Positions 1 to 9,493 of a DNA stretch of 64,000 bases are shown here, one piece after another; the stretch's first letter is position 1; each line of letters starts with the position of its first letter. The notes below the pieces were generated by a model that saw nothing but the letters and a program-made list of their open reading frames with translations, was not told the origin of the DNA and did no database searches. The DNA is from Zooshikella harenae (GTDB taxonomy: Bacteria > Pseudomonadota > Gammaproteobacteria > Pseudomonadales > Zooshikellaceae). Made by a program: the position numbers and the translations under genes. The stretch lies in assembly GCF_018837975.1 (NCBI RefSeq), contig NZ_JAGSOY010000001.1, forward strand, positions 124,001 to 188,000. Direction: 5' to 3'.

Positions 1-31
1 ATTCACTATTCGGATTGGGGAGCCTAATAAG

Positions 32-793
32 TTGATGAAATTAACTTTTTTAGGAACAGCAGACGCCGGAAAAGTACCACTATTTGGTTGCAACTGCGCA
101 GCATGTTCGCTTGCCATAGCGCATGAAGGCTATCGACGAGCACCTTGTTGTGCTCAGCTTGATGTTGCAGGTCATAGTTTATTACTTGATGCAGGGCTGC
201 CTAATTTAGATATGCACTGCCGTGCTCATCCACCTACGGCTATTTTCCTCACTCACTACCATATGGATCATGTCGCAGGTTTATTCTCAATCCGGTGGGG
301 AACAGGAAAAAAAATCCCTGTGTATGGCCCCAATGATCCTCATGGGTGTGATGACCTTTTCAAAAACCCAGGACTCATCGATTTCCATCCTATAATTAAC
401 CCCTTTACACCACAAACTTTGTGTGGAATGACCATTACCACAGTCCCCCTCCAACACTCCAAACCAACTCAAGGTTATTGTTTTACCCATCCACAAGGGA
501 AACTTGCTTATTTAACAGACACTGTCGGCTTGCCTGATGAATCCATGAAATTTTTAAAACAGTTTGCTCCTGATTATATAATTTTGGATTGCACACACAG
601 CCCTGAGCATACTCACCCCAAAAGTCATAATAATCTGACTATGGCCCTTGAGATTATTGAGCAGCTCAGCCCCAAACAGAGCTGGCTGACACATATTAGT
701 CATCAAATGGATAATTACTTACTCACCCATAAACCACAGTTGCCAGCCAATGTATCCATAGCAAGGGATAATATGATGATTGCTCTCAGTTAA
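32..793 (+). CDS. phnP: PhnP-like metallo-beta-lactamase-fold phosphodiesterase
   Basis: The 250-residue product matches PhnP, the phosphoribosyl 1,2-cyclic phosphate phosphodiesterase that finishes C-P lyase breakdown of phosphonates in the cytoplasm. Visible features are the opening KLTFLGTADAGK with a nearby Cys-rich stretch (GCNCAACS, where PhnP binds an extra structural zinc), the beta-lactamase-fold metal motif THYHMDHV near residue 75, TDTVG, and the late histidines in CTHSPEH and THISHQMD. A TTG at 32 is directly followed by an ATG at 35; GGGGAG at 17-22 serves either, and ATG at 35 is the more likely start. phnP is normally the last gene of a phn operon, so phosphonate genes probably lie left of the window; this is an inference. 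Family assignment is firm, substrate by homology only. Confidence 0.85.
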   Translation: MMKLTFLGTADAGKVPLFGCNCAACSLAIAHEGYRRAPCCAQLDVAGHSLLLDAGLPNLDMHCRAHPPTAIFLTHYHMDHVAGLFSIRWGTGKKIPVYGPNDPHGCDDLFKNPGLIDFHPIINPFTPQTLCGMTITTVPLQHSKPTQGYCFTHPQGKLAYLTDTVGLPDESMKFLKQFAPDYIILDCTHSPEHTHPKSHNNLTMALEIIEQLSPKQSWLTHISHQMDNYLLTHKPQLPANVSIARDNMMIALS

Positions 794-858
794 CCGTTAG
801 CCCAGAGCCATGCTTATCACCAGAATAAAGAGATATGCCTAAGTTTAAGCACTTTTCT

Positions 859-3174
859 TTAAATATCGCCTTCATCTTGGTCAAAGCTATCCGCTTTATT
901 ATCGTCAATTCTATTTTGCTTTTTGATTTCGTCTGCAGCCAGTACAGCCGCTATAGCAGCCGCTGATTTAGCAATATGAGATGGCAACGGCATATTACCA
1001 GTCGCTGCTGATCCATCTTCACCTTCATCTGGAAATTGCACACGTACTTCACGATGCGCAAACTTAATACCATTCTCTTCCAAGGCTTCCTTCACTCTAC
1101 GATAAGCTTCACGTCGAATCACCCATTGCTCACCTGGCTTACATGTAAACTTCATACGAACAATTAATGCTGACTCTTCAACTCGCGTAACACCCTGTGA
1201 TTTGAGTGGCAATAAAAAATGCTGACCGTACTCAGGGTCTTCAGCCATTTGCTGTCCAACTTTTTTGATAATTTTCCGGACCTTTTCAAGATCAGTATCA
1301 TAGGGCAAGCGCAGTTCTAACTTCATTGTTACCCAATCACGACTTAGATTAACGACTGTGGCAATCTCACTATAAGGCAACGTTTGAACAGCTCCTAAAT
1401 GGTGACGCAAGCACATTGATCGTATAGATATACGCTCAACCGTGCCTCTTAAGCCTGCAGCTTCGATATATTCACCTCGTCTAAAAGCATCATCCCACAG
1501 AAAAAACACACCAGAAATAATATCTTGTACAAGTTTTTGGGCGCCAAAGCCAATTGCTATGCCAACAACGCCTGCTCCAGCAATTAATGGTCCTATTTGC
1601 ACCCCAAGCGACTGTAAAATGGTAATGATGACAGTGACAACAATAACAGCCAGTAAAAAAGTTCTTAATAACGGTAGAAATGTTTCAACACGTGATGCCC
1701 CTGCTCCACCACCTTCACCTTCCAAATTCCCAGCCTCATCTTCAGATGGTGGCTCTGGTAATTTACGCTCTATCAGTGAATGGATAACTTCCCAAGCAAT
1801 ATACGCCATTAACAGCGTAATCATGATATCCACAGCAGCATAAATCACTCGCTGACCTACTGCAGTATTCAATATCGCTAAAGCACCATACCCCCAGGAT
1901 TCTGCTAACGCAATAATGGCAGAGCCAATAAGCAATATACGGAAACCTAACTGTAAGACATGAACAAAGCGGTAGGAACGCGCTGGGAATGTTCTACTTT
2001 GCAGCCAGTTAATCGTTATGATTTTAAGCAGCAAGCGGTAAAAAATCCGGTCAATTAAAGGAAAGAACAGCGTAATCCACCAGGCGATACTGACTTTATT
2101 TGCAAGCTCATAATTGCCTGCGATTAAATTCATCGCCCAAACCCCCCAAAGTGCAATAATCCAAAAGGTAAATAAAAAAGGCCATGCTTGTGCAACAATT
2201 TGTACTGCAGTTGAGCAGTCTTTTTGCTCCTTCTCCTTAGGTTGTGCTAGCTTTTCTTTAAACAACTCAGCAATAAGTTTTCGTTCTCGCCAGGCAAAAA
2301 TAATAACCAGCATTGCTAATAGAATACCCACCAGAGTAGAGACAGCAAAATCATTTAACACCTGCGGCAAACCATGGGCTAACGCAAGAGTGAATATTTC
2401 CCCCATGGAAAAGTATATGACACTGAATAAAATAACCCAATGATGGAATCTTGCAGCATCCATACACTGCAAAGGAAGCGGTCTAATACCTTTGCTATGA
2501 GGCGCAAATATCGCTCTAGATAATACATAAACGATCCGGATGTTTATAATTGCATAGAGGACTGAAAGCATTGCATTTTCAGTACCCTCAAATAGCTCAA
2601 TCCAAAATATAAATAAAGCACAGCCCGCAGCAAAAAAGCCGACACTCATCAAATTAAAACAAACGCGCAGCAAAAAATAACCCAGGACGGTCGTCCATTC
2701 ATGTGATTCTTGAGTTAAAATACGCTGATTAAACTGATTCAGTTTAATACCCAACACTTTCTCGACTAATACGCCAAACAGCAACATGCCAATAGTAAAC
2801 ATCAAAAACTGAGCAAAACCTCCACCTTGCTCTGCCAAAATGTTTTGATAAAGTTGATCAGATATTTCAGGCCACTGATTCAAACCCGCTTTAATTGCTT
2901 TAAAACGATGTCTAAATAAACCCGCTTGGTCACGAAACGTGTTAAACATATGCTGACTTTTCCGTGATTCAGCATCAGCCGTCATTTTCTCGATCAGTAA
3001 TGATCGAACTTCTTTATCACTCAATGGCGCTATTTTTTCTTCAACGGATACCTTTGGATTAACCTGTGTCGTTTCTGCCGCATAAGACGTATTTAGCGTT
3101 ATAACAAACCCTATCCATCCCCATAAAAAATAACTTACTATGAATAAAAACGTTCGAGACCACAACAACGGCAT
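859..3174 (-). CDS. Large MscS-family mechanosensitive channel
   Basis: A membrane protein of 771 residues from ATG 3174, which has a strong GGAGGA ribosome site 7 bases upstream; the longer frame from 3210 adds 12 residues with no such site and would bury the signal peptide (MPLLWSRTFLF ... SYAAE). After a periplasmic stretch there are roughly ten hydrophobic segments, then the MscS core: the Gly/Ala-rich pore helix (GAGVVGIAIGFGAQKLVQD), the beta domain (DDAFRRGEYIEA, GTVERISIRS) and the C-terminal alpha/beta cage. The large N-terminal part puts it with the big MscK/YbdG-like paralogues rather than the 286-residue MscS. Role by homology: release of solutes on hypo-osmotic shock. The acidic C-terminal tail (DNKADSFDQDEGD) is low complexity. 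It is transcribed alone, convergent with phnP. Confidence 0.85.
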   Translation of the reverse strand: MPLLWSRTFLFIVSYFLWGWIGFVITLNTSYAAETTQVNPKVSVEEKIAPLSDKEVRSLLIEKMTADAESRKSQHMFNTFRDQAGLFRHRFKAIKAGLNQWPEISDQLYQNILAEQGGGFAQFLMFTIGMLLFGVLVEKVLGIKLNQFNQRILTQESHEWTTVLGYFLLRVCFNLMSVGFFAAGCALFIFWIELFEGTENAMLSVLYAIINIRIVYVLSRAIFAPHSKGIRPLPLQCMDAARFHHWVILFSVIYFSMGEIFTLALAHGLPQVLNDFAVSTLVGILLAMLVIIFAWRERKLIAELFKEKLAQPKEKEQKDCSTAVQIVAQAWPFLFTFWIIALWGVWAMNLIAGNYELANKVSIAWWITLFFPLIDRIFYRLLLKIITINWLQSRTFPARSYRFVHVLQLGFRILLIGSAIIALAESWGYGALAILNTAVGQRVIYAAVDIMITLLMAYIAWEVIHSLIERKLPEPPSEDEAGNLEGEGGGAGASRVETFLPLLRTFLLAVIVVTVIITILQSLGVQIGPLIAGAGVVGIAIGFGAQKLVQDIISGVFFLWDDAFRRGEYIEAAGLRGTVERISIRSMCLRHHLGAVQTLPYSEIATVVNLSRDWVTMKLELRLPYDTDLEKVRKIIKKVGQQMAEDPEYGQHFLLPLKSQGVTRVEESALIVRMKFTCKPGEQWVIRREAYRRVKEALEENGIKFAHREVRVQFPDEGEDGSAATGNMPLPSHIAKSAAAIAAVLAADEIKKQNRIDDNKADSFDQDEGDI

Positions 3175-3645
3175 GGACTTATCCTCCAAATCCAGTAGTA
3201 CATAATGCACTTTGTGTCATCCAAATTAACATAATAATTATTTAATATAACTTCATAAAAGAAGTTTGTAGGCGTTATTCATCAATGAAGAGAAGATATA
3301 GCCTTAATTCAGGATGGTTTAGGTACAAACATAGCTATTTAGCTTTAGCTGTAACTTCTCAAAGATCAACAACATTCATGCTGAGCGGCAATATTTAAAT
3401 ATATTCTTCATTAATATTCAAAAAATATGTTATATAATTGGCTAATATATACCCATAGCAAAGTATATATTCCCCCAATAAGTCGCAATCAATACAAATG
3501 ACTGCTATACAAATGTAAAACCGCTATACAGATTGAACCTCACTGAAAAGAAGAAAAGCTACACTAAGACTTCTTTGAAATGTATAGCAAGATCGATGAC
3601 ATCAACCAACCTTACTATCAATCCAGCGTCAGGAGCGAGCCCGTT
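3175..3645. other. Intergenic region with a perfect palindrome and short direct repeats
   Basis: Divergent gap between the MscS gene and the binding-protein gene, with no reading frame I would support. It contains a 9-bp perfect inverted repeat (AATATATAC 3444-3452 / GTATATATT 3463-3471) whose loop carries CCATAGCAAA, and a direct repeat GCTATACA at 3504-3511 and 3523-3530. Both lie 110-200 bases upstream of the start at 3646 and could be regulatory sites; that is a guess. Confidence 0.4.
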
Positions 3646-4740
3646 ATGGTTGCAACAATACAACGTATTTCATTAATTTGCTTACTACTAATTACCACCT
3701 GTGCGGTTAATGCCAAAACGCTTGCACTTATTACTACTCGCTCCGCAGGAGATTCATTCTGGGGGCCTGTTGAGAGCTTTATGCATGCAGCTTGTAAAGA
3801 CTTAGGTATGGAGCTCAAAGTGTTCTATGCAGAAGGACGCCGTGACAATATGATTTCAGCTTTTCAGCAAGCTATTAAAGAAAAGGTTGATGCCGTCGTA
3901 TTCCCCAACTTTCAAAAATCAGCCTACCAACTCATTAAAGCAGCCGAAGAAGCCAAAGTGCCCGTTTTCTTATTTAATTCAGGTATATCCAGTGACCATG
4001 CAAACGATGTTGGTATGCCTCGAGCAAAATATAAGTTTTGGCTAGGAGAAATGTTACCCGATGACCAAGGTGCAGGAGCAAACCTAGCAAACACACTTGT
4101 TGATATGGCAAAAAGTGCAGGGAAATTAGGCAAAGATGGCAAAGTTCATGTAATCGCTATTTCAGGCCATAGTGCTGATGGTGCTGCGATTGAACGTAAC
4201 AAGGGCTTAAAGAAAGCCATGAAACGTGGTGATGCCGTACTTAAACAAGTTGTTCCTGCAAACTGGGATAAAGACACTGCAACTATAAAATTCACAAAAC
4301 TTTACGAACGTTACCCAGAAGCTTCAGTCGCTTGGGCTGCTAGTGATCTTATGTCAATTGGTATTGTCGATGCGATTAAGAAACTAGGAAAAACACCTGG
4401 CCAGGATATTTTTACTGGCGGAGTGGATTTAAGTAAAGAAGGCATGGAAGCAGTAAGCCAAGGAACCATGTCAGTCACTGTTGGCGGTCATTTTATGGAA
4501 GGAGGCTGGGTTGCAGTGATGCTCTATGACTACTTTAATGGTATCGATTTTGCTGACGAAGGCCTATCCATTCGCTCAAAAATGAGTGTTATCAAGAAAG
4601 ATGCTGTTAAGGAGTACTTAAAACGGTTTGGAAAAGGAAACTGGGAAAGTATCGACTTTAAACAGTTTTCCAAAAAGCATAACAGTAATCTAAAAAAATA
4701 TAACTTTGGTTTAGATTCAGTCATGGCTCAGTCTAAATAA
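3646..4740 (+). CDS. Periplasmic sugar-type substrate-binding protein (RbsB/LacI-like fold)
   Basis: 364 residues from ATG 3646, chosen because AGGAG at 3631-3635 precedes it and because the protein then opens with a clean signal peptide (MVATIQRISLICLLLITTCAVNA). The mature part has the type 1 periplasmic-binding fold: TLALITTRSAGDSFWGPVES, an early strand and helix with KVDAVVFPN, a middle hinge (VHVIAISGHSADGAA) and a late DIFTGGVDLSKEG. This is the Peripla_BP_4 group of ABC-transporter and chemosensory binding proteins. No permease or ATPase gene is adjacent, so it may feed a distant transporter or present a ligand to a sensor; the ligand cannot be read from sequence. A second orphan of the same fold lies at 8570-9493. 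Confidence 0.75.
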   Translation: MVATIQRISLICLLLITTCAVNAKTLALITTRSAGDSFWGPVESFMHAACKDLGMELKVFYAEGRRDNMISAFQQAIKEKVDAVVFPNFQKSAYQLIKAAEEAKVPVFLFNSGISSDHANDVGMPRAKYKFWLGEMLPDDQGAGANLANTLVDMAKSAGKLGKDGKVHVIAISGHSADGAAIERNKGLKKAMKRGDAVLKQVVPANWDKDTATIKFTKLYERYPEASVAWAASDLMSIGIVDAIKKLGKTPGQDIFTGGVDLSKEGMEAVSQGTMSVTVGGHFMEGGWVAVMLYDYFNGIDFADEGLSIRSKMSVIKKDAVKEYLKRFGKGNWESIDFKQFSKKHNSNLKKYNFGLDSVMAQSK

Positions 4741-5126
4741 ATTAAGTGTTAACTAAAGTAAGTCCACTTCCTAAAAAGCAGCCTTAGAGAAATAATACCC
4801 ATAGCGAAGGGTTTTAGGCGCGGCCGTCAAGTGATGAAGCCCCAGGAGCTTATATTAATAAGTGACTGGGGTGGCAGTTAAATGCTCCTGCATAAACTGC
4901 ATTCCCACCATCCTTGGTCTTCAAGAACGCTGACAACAAAGCCTAAAAATGATTTGTGAAGGGTATATCTATAAATAATTTCTTTAAGGCTGCTTACATG
5001 CAACACGACTATTCTCTTTTGTCTCCCGACCGATAAGTTCCACAAGCTGCACGACAACTGGTGCTTATTATTGAGCACATGTTTAGTAACATAGTACAAC
5101 AGTTCATGACTAACTGGAGTAAAAAC
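4741..5126. other. Intergenic region holding a dispersed repeat
   Basis: No gene is supported here. Most of the gap is the palindromic repeat at 4796-4965. The last 160 bases lead into the protease gene and contain its ribosome site. Confidence 0.6.
4796..4965. repeat. Dispersed palindromic repeat, copy 1, with ERIC-like core
   Basis: Runs from TACCC at 4796-4800 to GGGTA at 4961-4965. Its ends are partly inverted (GGGTTTTAGGC near the left, GCCTAAAAATG near the right). The right two-thirds (CTCCTGCATAAACTG ... CATCCTTGG ... CGCTGACAACAAA ... AAAATGAT) is repeated in opposite orientation at 16286-16399. In the middle, 4840-4871 reads CCCCAGGAGCTTA - short loop - TAAGTGACTGGGG, which strongly resembles the core of enterobacterial ERIC repeats. 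That core is absent from the copy at 16 kb. Confidence 0.8.
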
Positions 5127-6644
5127 ATGTTACTAAGAAAAAATGGACGTTTTTTCATTCTTTCCAGCTTATTCACTACAACCCTATTATCTCCTCTTAC
5201 GACAACAATCGCCTCAATTAATCACTATGACTGGGGTGAAGGTCTTGTTAATTTCAGCGACTCAACACTACTCAATAACCAACAGGGAGAACATAATCAC
5301 TGGCGTGCTATTGCCCGCGTGTCTGTCAGTGGTGGCATGACCTGCACAGGTACATTTATCGATACAGGTAATGATAGTGGACCAGCCTATGTCATAACTA
5401 ACGGACACTGTACAGGTGTTTGGAATGAAAATGAGTTTCAACTTAATAAAGAAACATCAGGTTCTGTCATTTTTAACTATTTCATTGATACAAAAGAACA
5501 ACAACAATCCTATCCTGCAAAAACAATAAAATGGGCAACCATGCGGGGCCATGACTTAGCTATTATTGAACTATCCGCTACCGTTGGAGAGTTAAAGCAA
5601 GCAGGTATTACACCTATGAAGCTTGCAACAGAAGTTTTACCAGAAAACAACGACATTCTTATCATTGGTGCACCAACTGATGGCGTACCTTATGATCAGT
5701 CCTATATGCGCATCGCAGCCTGTACTCAAGAATCAACTCATGATGTTATCGAAGCCCATTGGAATTGGTTTTCAGCCCAACGCAATAAATGTCATGATAT
5801 TAAAGGCGGAAGTTCAGGCTCGCCCGTAATCAATCGATACACAAATGAAGTTGTCGGCGTTTTAAATACAACAACAGCAGGTAGTAGCGAATATGCTGTG
5901 TGCTTTAATGGTGCTCCCTGTGAACTCACTGAGAGTCGCGTAGAAAAACAAGAGGACAGCAATTATGCCTTTCCAGTTACACAGTTTAAAAACTGTTTTG
6001 TAAATGGTGTTTTTGAGCTAAATGCATCCTCTTGTACTCTCGATAAGGGTAATAGTGTCACATTAGATTATCGTTACGGTGATGCCAAACCAGAATTAGA
6101 TGACCAAGGCATAGCCCATTATCCAAGCTGGGAAGCTACCGTCAAAGGCCACGACTATTATCGGTATAAAGTAACCTCATCTCATGCGGCCTGCCAAGAT
6201 CTATACGACTATAGTGGTGTTATCTCAACAACACTTCAACCAGTTATTCAAGATACGCTTGGTATTCAAGAAGGTTATCGCTTTTTATGCGTTATAGGTG
6301 GTGATAGTCCAGAATACTCTGAAAGCTGGCAATCACCACAACATGCGACAATGGCCCATAAAAAGCTTGATAGCACACCGCCCACAGTGAAACCACCATT
6401 ACATATTTCTCCTGGAAACGATAGTGTATTTGTACAGCTTGGTTATTTACCACCAGAGGTCAGTTTATTTAAAGTAAAACAGGGGAAACCAGATTCAATT
6501 GATTGTGAAAACCCTGAAGGTTACCGTATTCCATTTTGGACCAACTTTTTCTTTAAGCGAGAAGAGTTACCACAAGTACTTTGTGTCATAGCGGCTGATC
6601 AAGCAGGGAATGAGTCAACCCCTTGGCGATTTGATATTAAATAA
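5127..6644 (+). CDS. Secreted trypsin-like serine protease
   Basis: 505 residues from ATG 5127, preceded by GGAG at 5116-5119; earlier in-frame ATGs lack a site and would displace the signal peptide (LLRKNGRFFILSSLF...). The catalytic triad of a chymotrypsin-fold peptidase is visible: His in ITNGHCTG (about residue 94), Asp in RGHDLAIIEL (about 143) and Ser in GGSSGSPV (about 230), with paired cysteines around them. The C-terminal 250 residues lack a named domain I recognise; they contain Cys pairs and beta-like repeats with TPP..., and may be adhesion or substrate-binding modules. Exported role, substrate unknown. It stands alone, ending at a strong bidirectional terminator. Confidence 0.85.
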   Translation: MLLRKNGRFFILSSLFTTTLLSPLTTTIASINHYDWGEGLVNFSDSTLLNNQQGEHNHWRAIARVSVSGGMTCTGTFIDTGNDSGPAYVITNGHCTGVWNENEFQLNKETSGSVIFNYFIDTKEQQQSYPAKTIKWATMRGHDLAIIELSATVGELKQAGITPMKLATEVLPENNDILIIGAPTDGVPYDQSYMRIAACTQESTHDVIEAHWNWFSAQRNKCHDIKGGSSGSPVINRYTNEVVGVLNTTTAGSSEYAVCFNGAPCELTESRVEKQEDSNYAFPVTQFKNCFVNGVFELNASSCTLDKGNSVTLDYRYGDAKPELDDQGIAHYPSWEATVKGHDYYRYKVTSSHAACQDLYDYSGVISTTLQPVIQDTLGIQEGYRFLCVIGGDSPEYSESWQSPQHATMAHKKLDSTPPTVKPPLHISPGNDSVFVQLGYLPPEVSLFKVKQGKPDSIDCENPEGYRIPFWTNFFFKREELPQVLCVIAADQAGNESTPWRFDIK

Positions 6645-6666
6645 ATCAATCCATCTTTTTGGGGTA

Positions 6667-6691
6667 AAAAGGAGATCAGCAATCTCCTTTT
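6667..6691. terminator. Bidirectional intrinsic terminator
   Basis: Perfect 10-bp stem AAAAGGAGAT / ATCTCCTTTT with a CAGCA loop and A/T runs on both sides, placed between the convergent protease and rtcB-like genes. Confidence 0.85.
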
Positions 6692-6735
6692 ACTTTATTC
6701 AAGAAACAAAAAATATAAAACCATATATCAAGCAA

Positions 6736-7860
6736 TTAATCATAAGGCTTTTTAAACGTAATAACAGGTTTTAATTTAGCTATCTTTGTTAATAAGCCAA
6801 AATGCTCCATCGTTTCTATAACATGGTTAATATCTTTATACGCCTCAGGTGCTTCTTCAAACAATAATTCACGATTATCACAAATAACACGACCACCAAT
6901 TTTGGTTTGTTGCAATGCACTTACTGTGTAACGTTTTTTTAGTCGTCCATAACACTCACTACGTTGCCATTTTCGCCCTGCACCATGTGCTAATGAATTT
7001 AAACTTCTCCAGTCCTCATGAGGTTGTACTAAATAGCTATAGTCTCCTCTTGAACCCGGAATAACCACGGAGCCTTGGTCGGCAGGAACAGCTCCTTTAC
7101 GGTGTAACCAACCTGATTCACCGTTAATACACACAGGACTCACTAAATTATGTGCCACATCCAATAAACAATGCATTTGACACTTCATTGCCTTTTGAAT
7201 ACGCAAAGCAATTAACGCTCGATTTAGTTTTGCCCAGGTCAAAGCCTGATTATGTTGTTCAATATAAGCTTGCTGAGCCTGCTGACTTGATAATGGCTTA
7301 TGGCCAAACTCGCGAATATGGTTCGCCAAAATTTGTTGCCCTAAACCACGGGAACCTGAGTGAACTAGACAATAAAGTCGATCTTTAGCCACTGCCAAAG
7401 ACTCTACGTTTTCATAAATCTCAACCACTTGCTGAAGCTCTGCAAAATGATTGCCGCCGCCAACGGTCCCTAATGATCTATTCTCAGGTAAATCAGGTAT
7501 TCCCGACTGTTGCAGAAATGAATAATATTCATCTTCTACCAATGAGGGTAATTGACTCAGCTGTTTTTCTAACTTAGTCAGCTTCAAACGATGTACCAAT
7601 ACGTCAGTACAAAAAAAAGCAACACCACAACCTATATCATTACCCACTAAAGCCGGATACAACGACTGTTCAGTACTCCAGCAAACCGCACCTATCGGAT
7701 AACCTCGTCCTGGGTGTAAATCAGGCATACCTACAACCCGACGCATACCCTCTAATTTTGCTGTTGTTTGTAATTGTTGAACGGATCGTCCTTCTATCCA
7801 ACACTCTGCACTTGCTACTAATGCGGTTTTATCATCAAGAATGCGCAATGAATTGCCCAT
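6736..7860 (-). CDS. RtcB-family RNA ligase, release-factor-H-coupled type (RtcB2-like)
   Basis: 374 residues from ATG 7860 (AAGG upstream); a TTG two codons earlier is less likely. RtcB hallmarks are GMPDLHPGRGYPIGA, GNDIGCGV (metal-binding Asp/Cys), GTVGGGNHFAEL, VHSGSRGLGQQ, and HGAGRKW, where the His takes the GMP. RtcB joins 2',3'-cyclic-phosphate or 3'-phosphate RNA ends to 5'-OH ends in a GTP- and manganese-dependent reaction. The length and N-terminal style fit the short subfamily usually found beside prfH (release factor H), which restores ribosomes cut in the decoding centre. No prfH-like frame lies on either side here, which is unusual. Family call firm; subfamily call from recollection of its length and N-terminus. 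Confidence 0.85.
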   Translation of the reverse strand: MGNSLRILDDKTALVASAECWIEGRSVQQLQTTAKLEGMRRVVGMPDLHPGRGYPIGAVCWSTEQSLYPALVGNDIGCGVAFFCTDVLVHRLKLTKLEKQLSQLPSLVEDEYYSFLQQSGIPDLPENRSLGTVGGGNHFAELQQVVEIYENVESLAVAKDRLYCLVHSGSRGLGQQILANHIREFGHKPLSSQQAQQAYIEQHNQALTWAKLNRALIALRIQKAMKCQMHCLLDVAHNLVSPVCINGESGWLHRKGAVPADQGSVVIPGSRGDYSYLVQPHEDWRSLNSLAHGAGRKWQRSECYGRLKKRYTVSALQQTKIGGRVICDNRELLFEEAPEAYKDINHVIETMEHFGLLTKIAKLKPVITFKKPYD

Positions 7861-8134
7861 AAACAACCTTGTAAACCAATAAAAATATCCAAATACCCAT
7901 TGCGAAATGCACTGAGTAACACTTAAAAACTATTGGTTGCAGGCTAGCTCATTAGGCTAAAAAAGGAAGGTATAACCTATTAGGAAGGATTTCTGCTTAA
8001 TGTTAGCCTGCAAATGATGGGTTATCGTTAGTTACACTCATATATTCTCCTTTCATATTAATTCTGAGGTGGCCACAAAGTATACAGTTAACGTAATAAA
8101 CTGACAAGGCTAGCCTTATTCCTCGACTAATAAT
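7861..8134. other. Intergenic region with inverted repeat
   Basis: Leader of the rtcB-like gene and 3' side of the lipoprotein gene. It contains TTGCAGGCTA (from about 7933) and its exact inverse TAGCCTGCAA (about 60 bases on), plus TACCCATTGCGAAATGC near 7894, a variant of the end motif seen in the dispersed repeats. Possibly a decayed repeat copy. No gene seen. Confidence 0.4.
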
Positions 8135-8515
8135 TCATTCCCCAACTTTTGTTAATACTACGCCATCAACCACCATTTGCCAGATTCCATCCACTTGTTT
8201 TGGTGGAGTAGATACCTCAAATCGGGTCGTTAAAAATAACAAACCAACCTCAAAATCATCTTCTATAAATTCTGTAATCGGACCATTAACTGATGTCGTT
8301 ACTCCATTTTTCCACCGCTTATAGGCTACAGTTCCATCACGAGCAATGAAAAGTCGCATCTCTTCACTTTGCCACTGACCAACATAGTCCAATTTATTTT
8401 CAGGGATTGGTTTACCACATCCAGATAATAAAAAGATCAAACATATTAATATCACAAATCTGGACATAAGGTACTTTTTTGGGGTTACTAGCGTATTGGC
8501 ATTTAACCTATTCAT
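8135..8515 (-). CDS. Small lipoprotein of unknown function
   Basis: 126 residues. A basic N-terminus and hydrophobic helix (SRFVILICLIFLLSGC) end in a lipobox LSGC, so the mature protein is probably lipid-anchored and short (about 95 residues). I kept the ATG at 8515 because AGGA lies 6 bases upstream; an internal ATG at 8467 would give a more typical signal peptide but has no ribosome site. The mature part (VGQWQSEEMRLFIARDGTVAYKRW...) reads like a single beta-sheet domain in which a compound or polymer response is scored, but I do not recognise a family. It precedes the binding-protein gene on the other side of a 54-base gap, but transcription order places it downstream of that gene, so the two may be co-transcribed. 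Confidence 0.6.
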   Translation of the reverse strand: MNRLNANTLVTPKKYLMSRFVILICLIFLLSGCGKPIPENKLDYVGQWQSEEMRLFIARDGTVAYKRWKNGVTTSVNGPITEFIEDDFEVGLLFLTTRFEVSTPPKQVDGIWQMVVDGVVLTKVGE

Positions 8516-8569
8516 TCTGTTTCCTACGTCCTTCGCTATCAGTATTTTCCTTTTTGAACGCCAACATCT

Positions 8570-9493
8570 TTATTGACTATTAAGGTTCTGTTCTCTTTGT
8601 ATAAGATCGCTAGCAGTGATAATTTTAATTGGCAAAAAAATATTCTTCTTTACTTTTTCACCGTTTAGTAAACGTATTGCTGTTTTAACACCGAGGTACC
8701 CCATTTGGAAAGGTTGTTGGACGACCAAACCTTTCAACATGTTTTTTCTGAGACCTTCCTCTAAGAAGTCATTTGAATCGAATCCAATTATGACTGGAAT
8801 TTTATTAGCATCCATTTTATAAAAAGCCCGCAATAACCCCTCAGTGGTTGCTTCACTTGGCGTAAAAAAACCATCAATATCATGTCGTAAATTTAATAAT
8901 TTAATTACCTCATGATACACTGAACCTGTACTAGGACCCAAATAATCTTCAAAAACAATATTTACTTTTGCAGTATTTTTTATTGTATTAATAAACCCAT
9001 TTTCTCGCGCTTCAGTCGATGCGTTTCCTTTGCGAAACCGTATCACAGCAATGTTGGCATTTTCACCCAAAAACTTTGCCATAAAATCTGCTGCTTTAGT
9101 GCCCGCTAGATAGTTATCAGTCGCAATAAAAGAATCATAGTTAACGTTATTTATATTTGAATCAATCACAACCAGCTTAATATTACGGTTAACAACCTCC
9201 AGCAAAACCCGTTGTAATTTGCTATGATGACTTGGCGCAATGACGATAGCATTAATTAATTCACTCTTGATCATTCGTTTTATATAGCCCGCTTGGCTTT
9301 GGTTCTCCTGACGAGGTCCAGACCAAACAATATTGGCATCAAGCTCTTCTCCTGCTGCTTTTGCTCCTTTTTGAACCTCATCCCAAAACTTTGTCGCTGT
9401 TGATTTCGGTATTACACCAATATTGTACGGTGCAGCCTGCAGCGAACCAATGAGACATAGTAAAGCAAGCAATAAATAATTAACTGTCCGCAT
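8570..9493 (-). CDS. Periplasmic substrate-binding protein, RbsB-like
   Basis: 307 residues with a signal peptide (MRTVNYLLLALLCLIGSLQA). The mature part opens PYNIGVIPKSTATKFWDEVQKGAKAAGEEL, the standard first strand and helix of ribose-type binding proteins, followed by INAIVIAPSH, LVVIDSNI, the hinge IAVIRFRKGNAST.AREN and PVIIGFDSNDFLEEG. It is a sugar-type ligand-binding protein of the Peripla_BP_4 group. No transporter genes accompany it, as for the orphan at 3646. There is no clear ribosome site before the ATG. Probable two-gene unit with the lipoprotein downstream (54-base gap). Ligand unknown. Confidence 0.75.
   Translation of the reverse strand: MRTVNYLLLALLCLIGSLQAAPYNIGVIPKSTATKFWDEVQKGAKAAGEELDANIVWSGPRQENQSQAGYIKRMIKSELINAIVIAPSHHSKLQRVLLEVVNRNIKLVVIDSNINNVNYDSFIATDNYLAGTKAADFMAKFLGENANIAVIRFRKGNASTEARENGFINTIKNTAKVNIVFEDYLGPSTGSVYHEVIKLLNLRHDIDGFFTPSEATTEGLLRAFYKMDANKIPVIIGFDSNDFLEEGLRKNMLKGLVVQQPFQMGYLGVKTAIRLLNGEKVKKNIFLPIKIITASDLIQREQNLNSQ

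Noticed and set aside
1442-1843. Plus-strand 133-codon frame opposite the MscS gene
   Set aside because: It is the antisense shadow of a well-supported conserved gene, with Pro/Ser/Thr-rich composition typical of a reverse frame.
4840-4871. ERIC-like core as a terminator of the binding-protein gene
   Set aside because: It lies 100 bases past the stop, has mismatches in mid-stem and no T run, and is embedded in a larger repeat.
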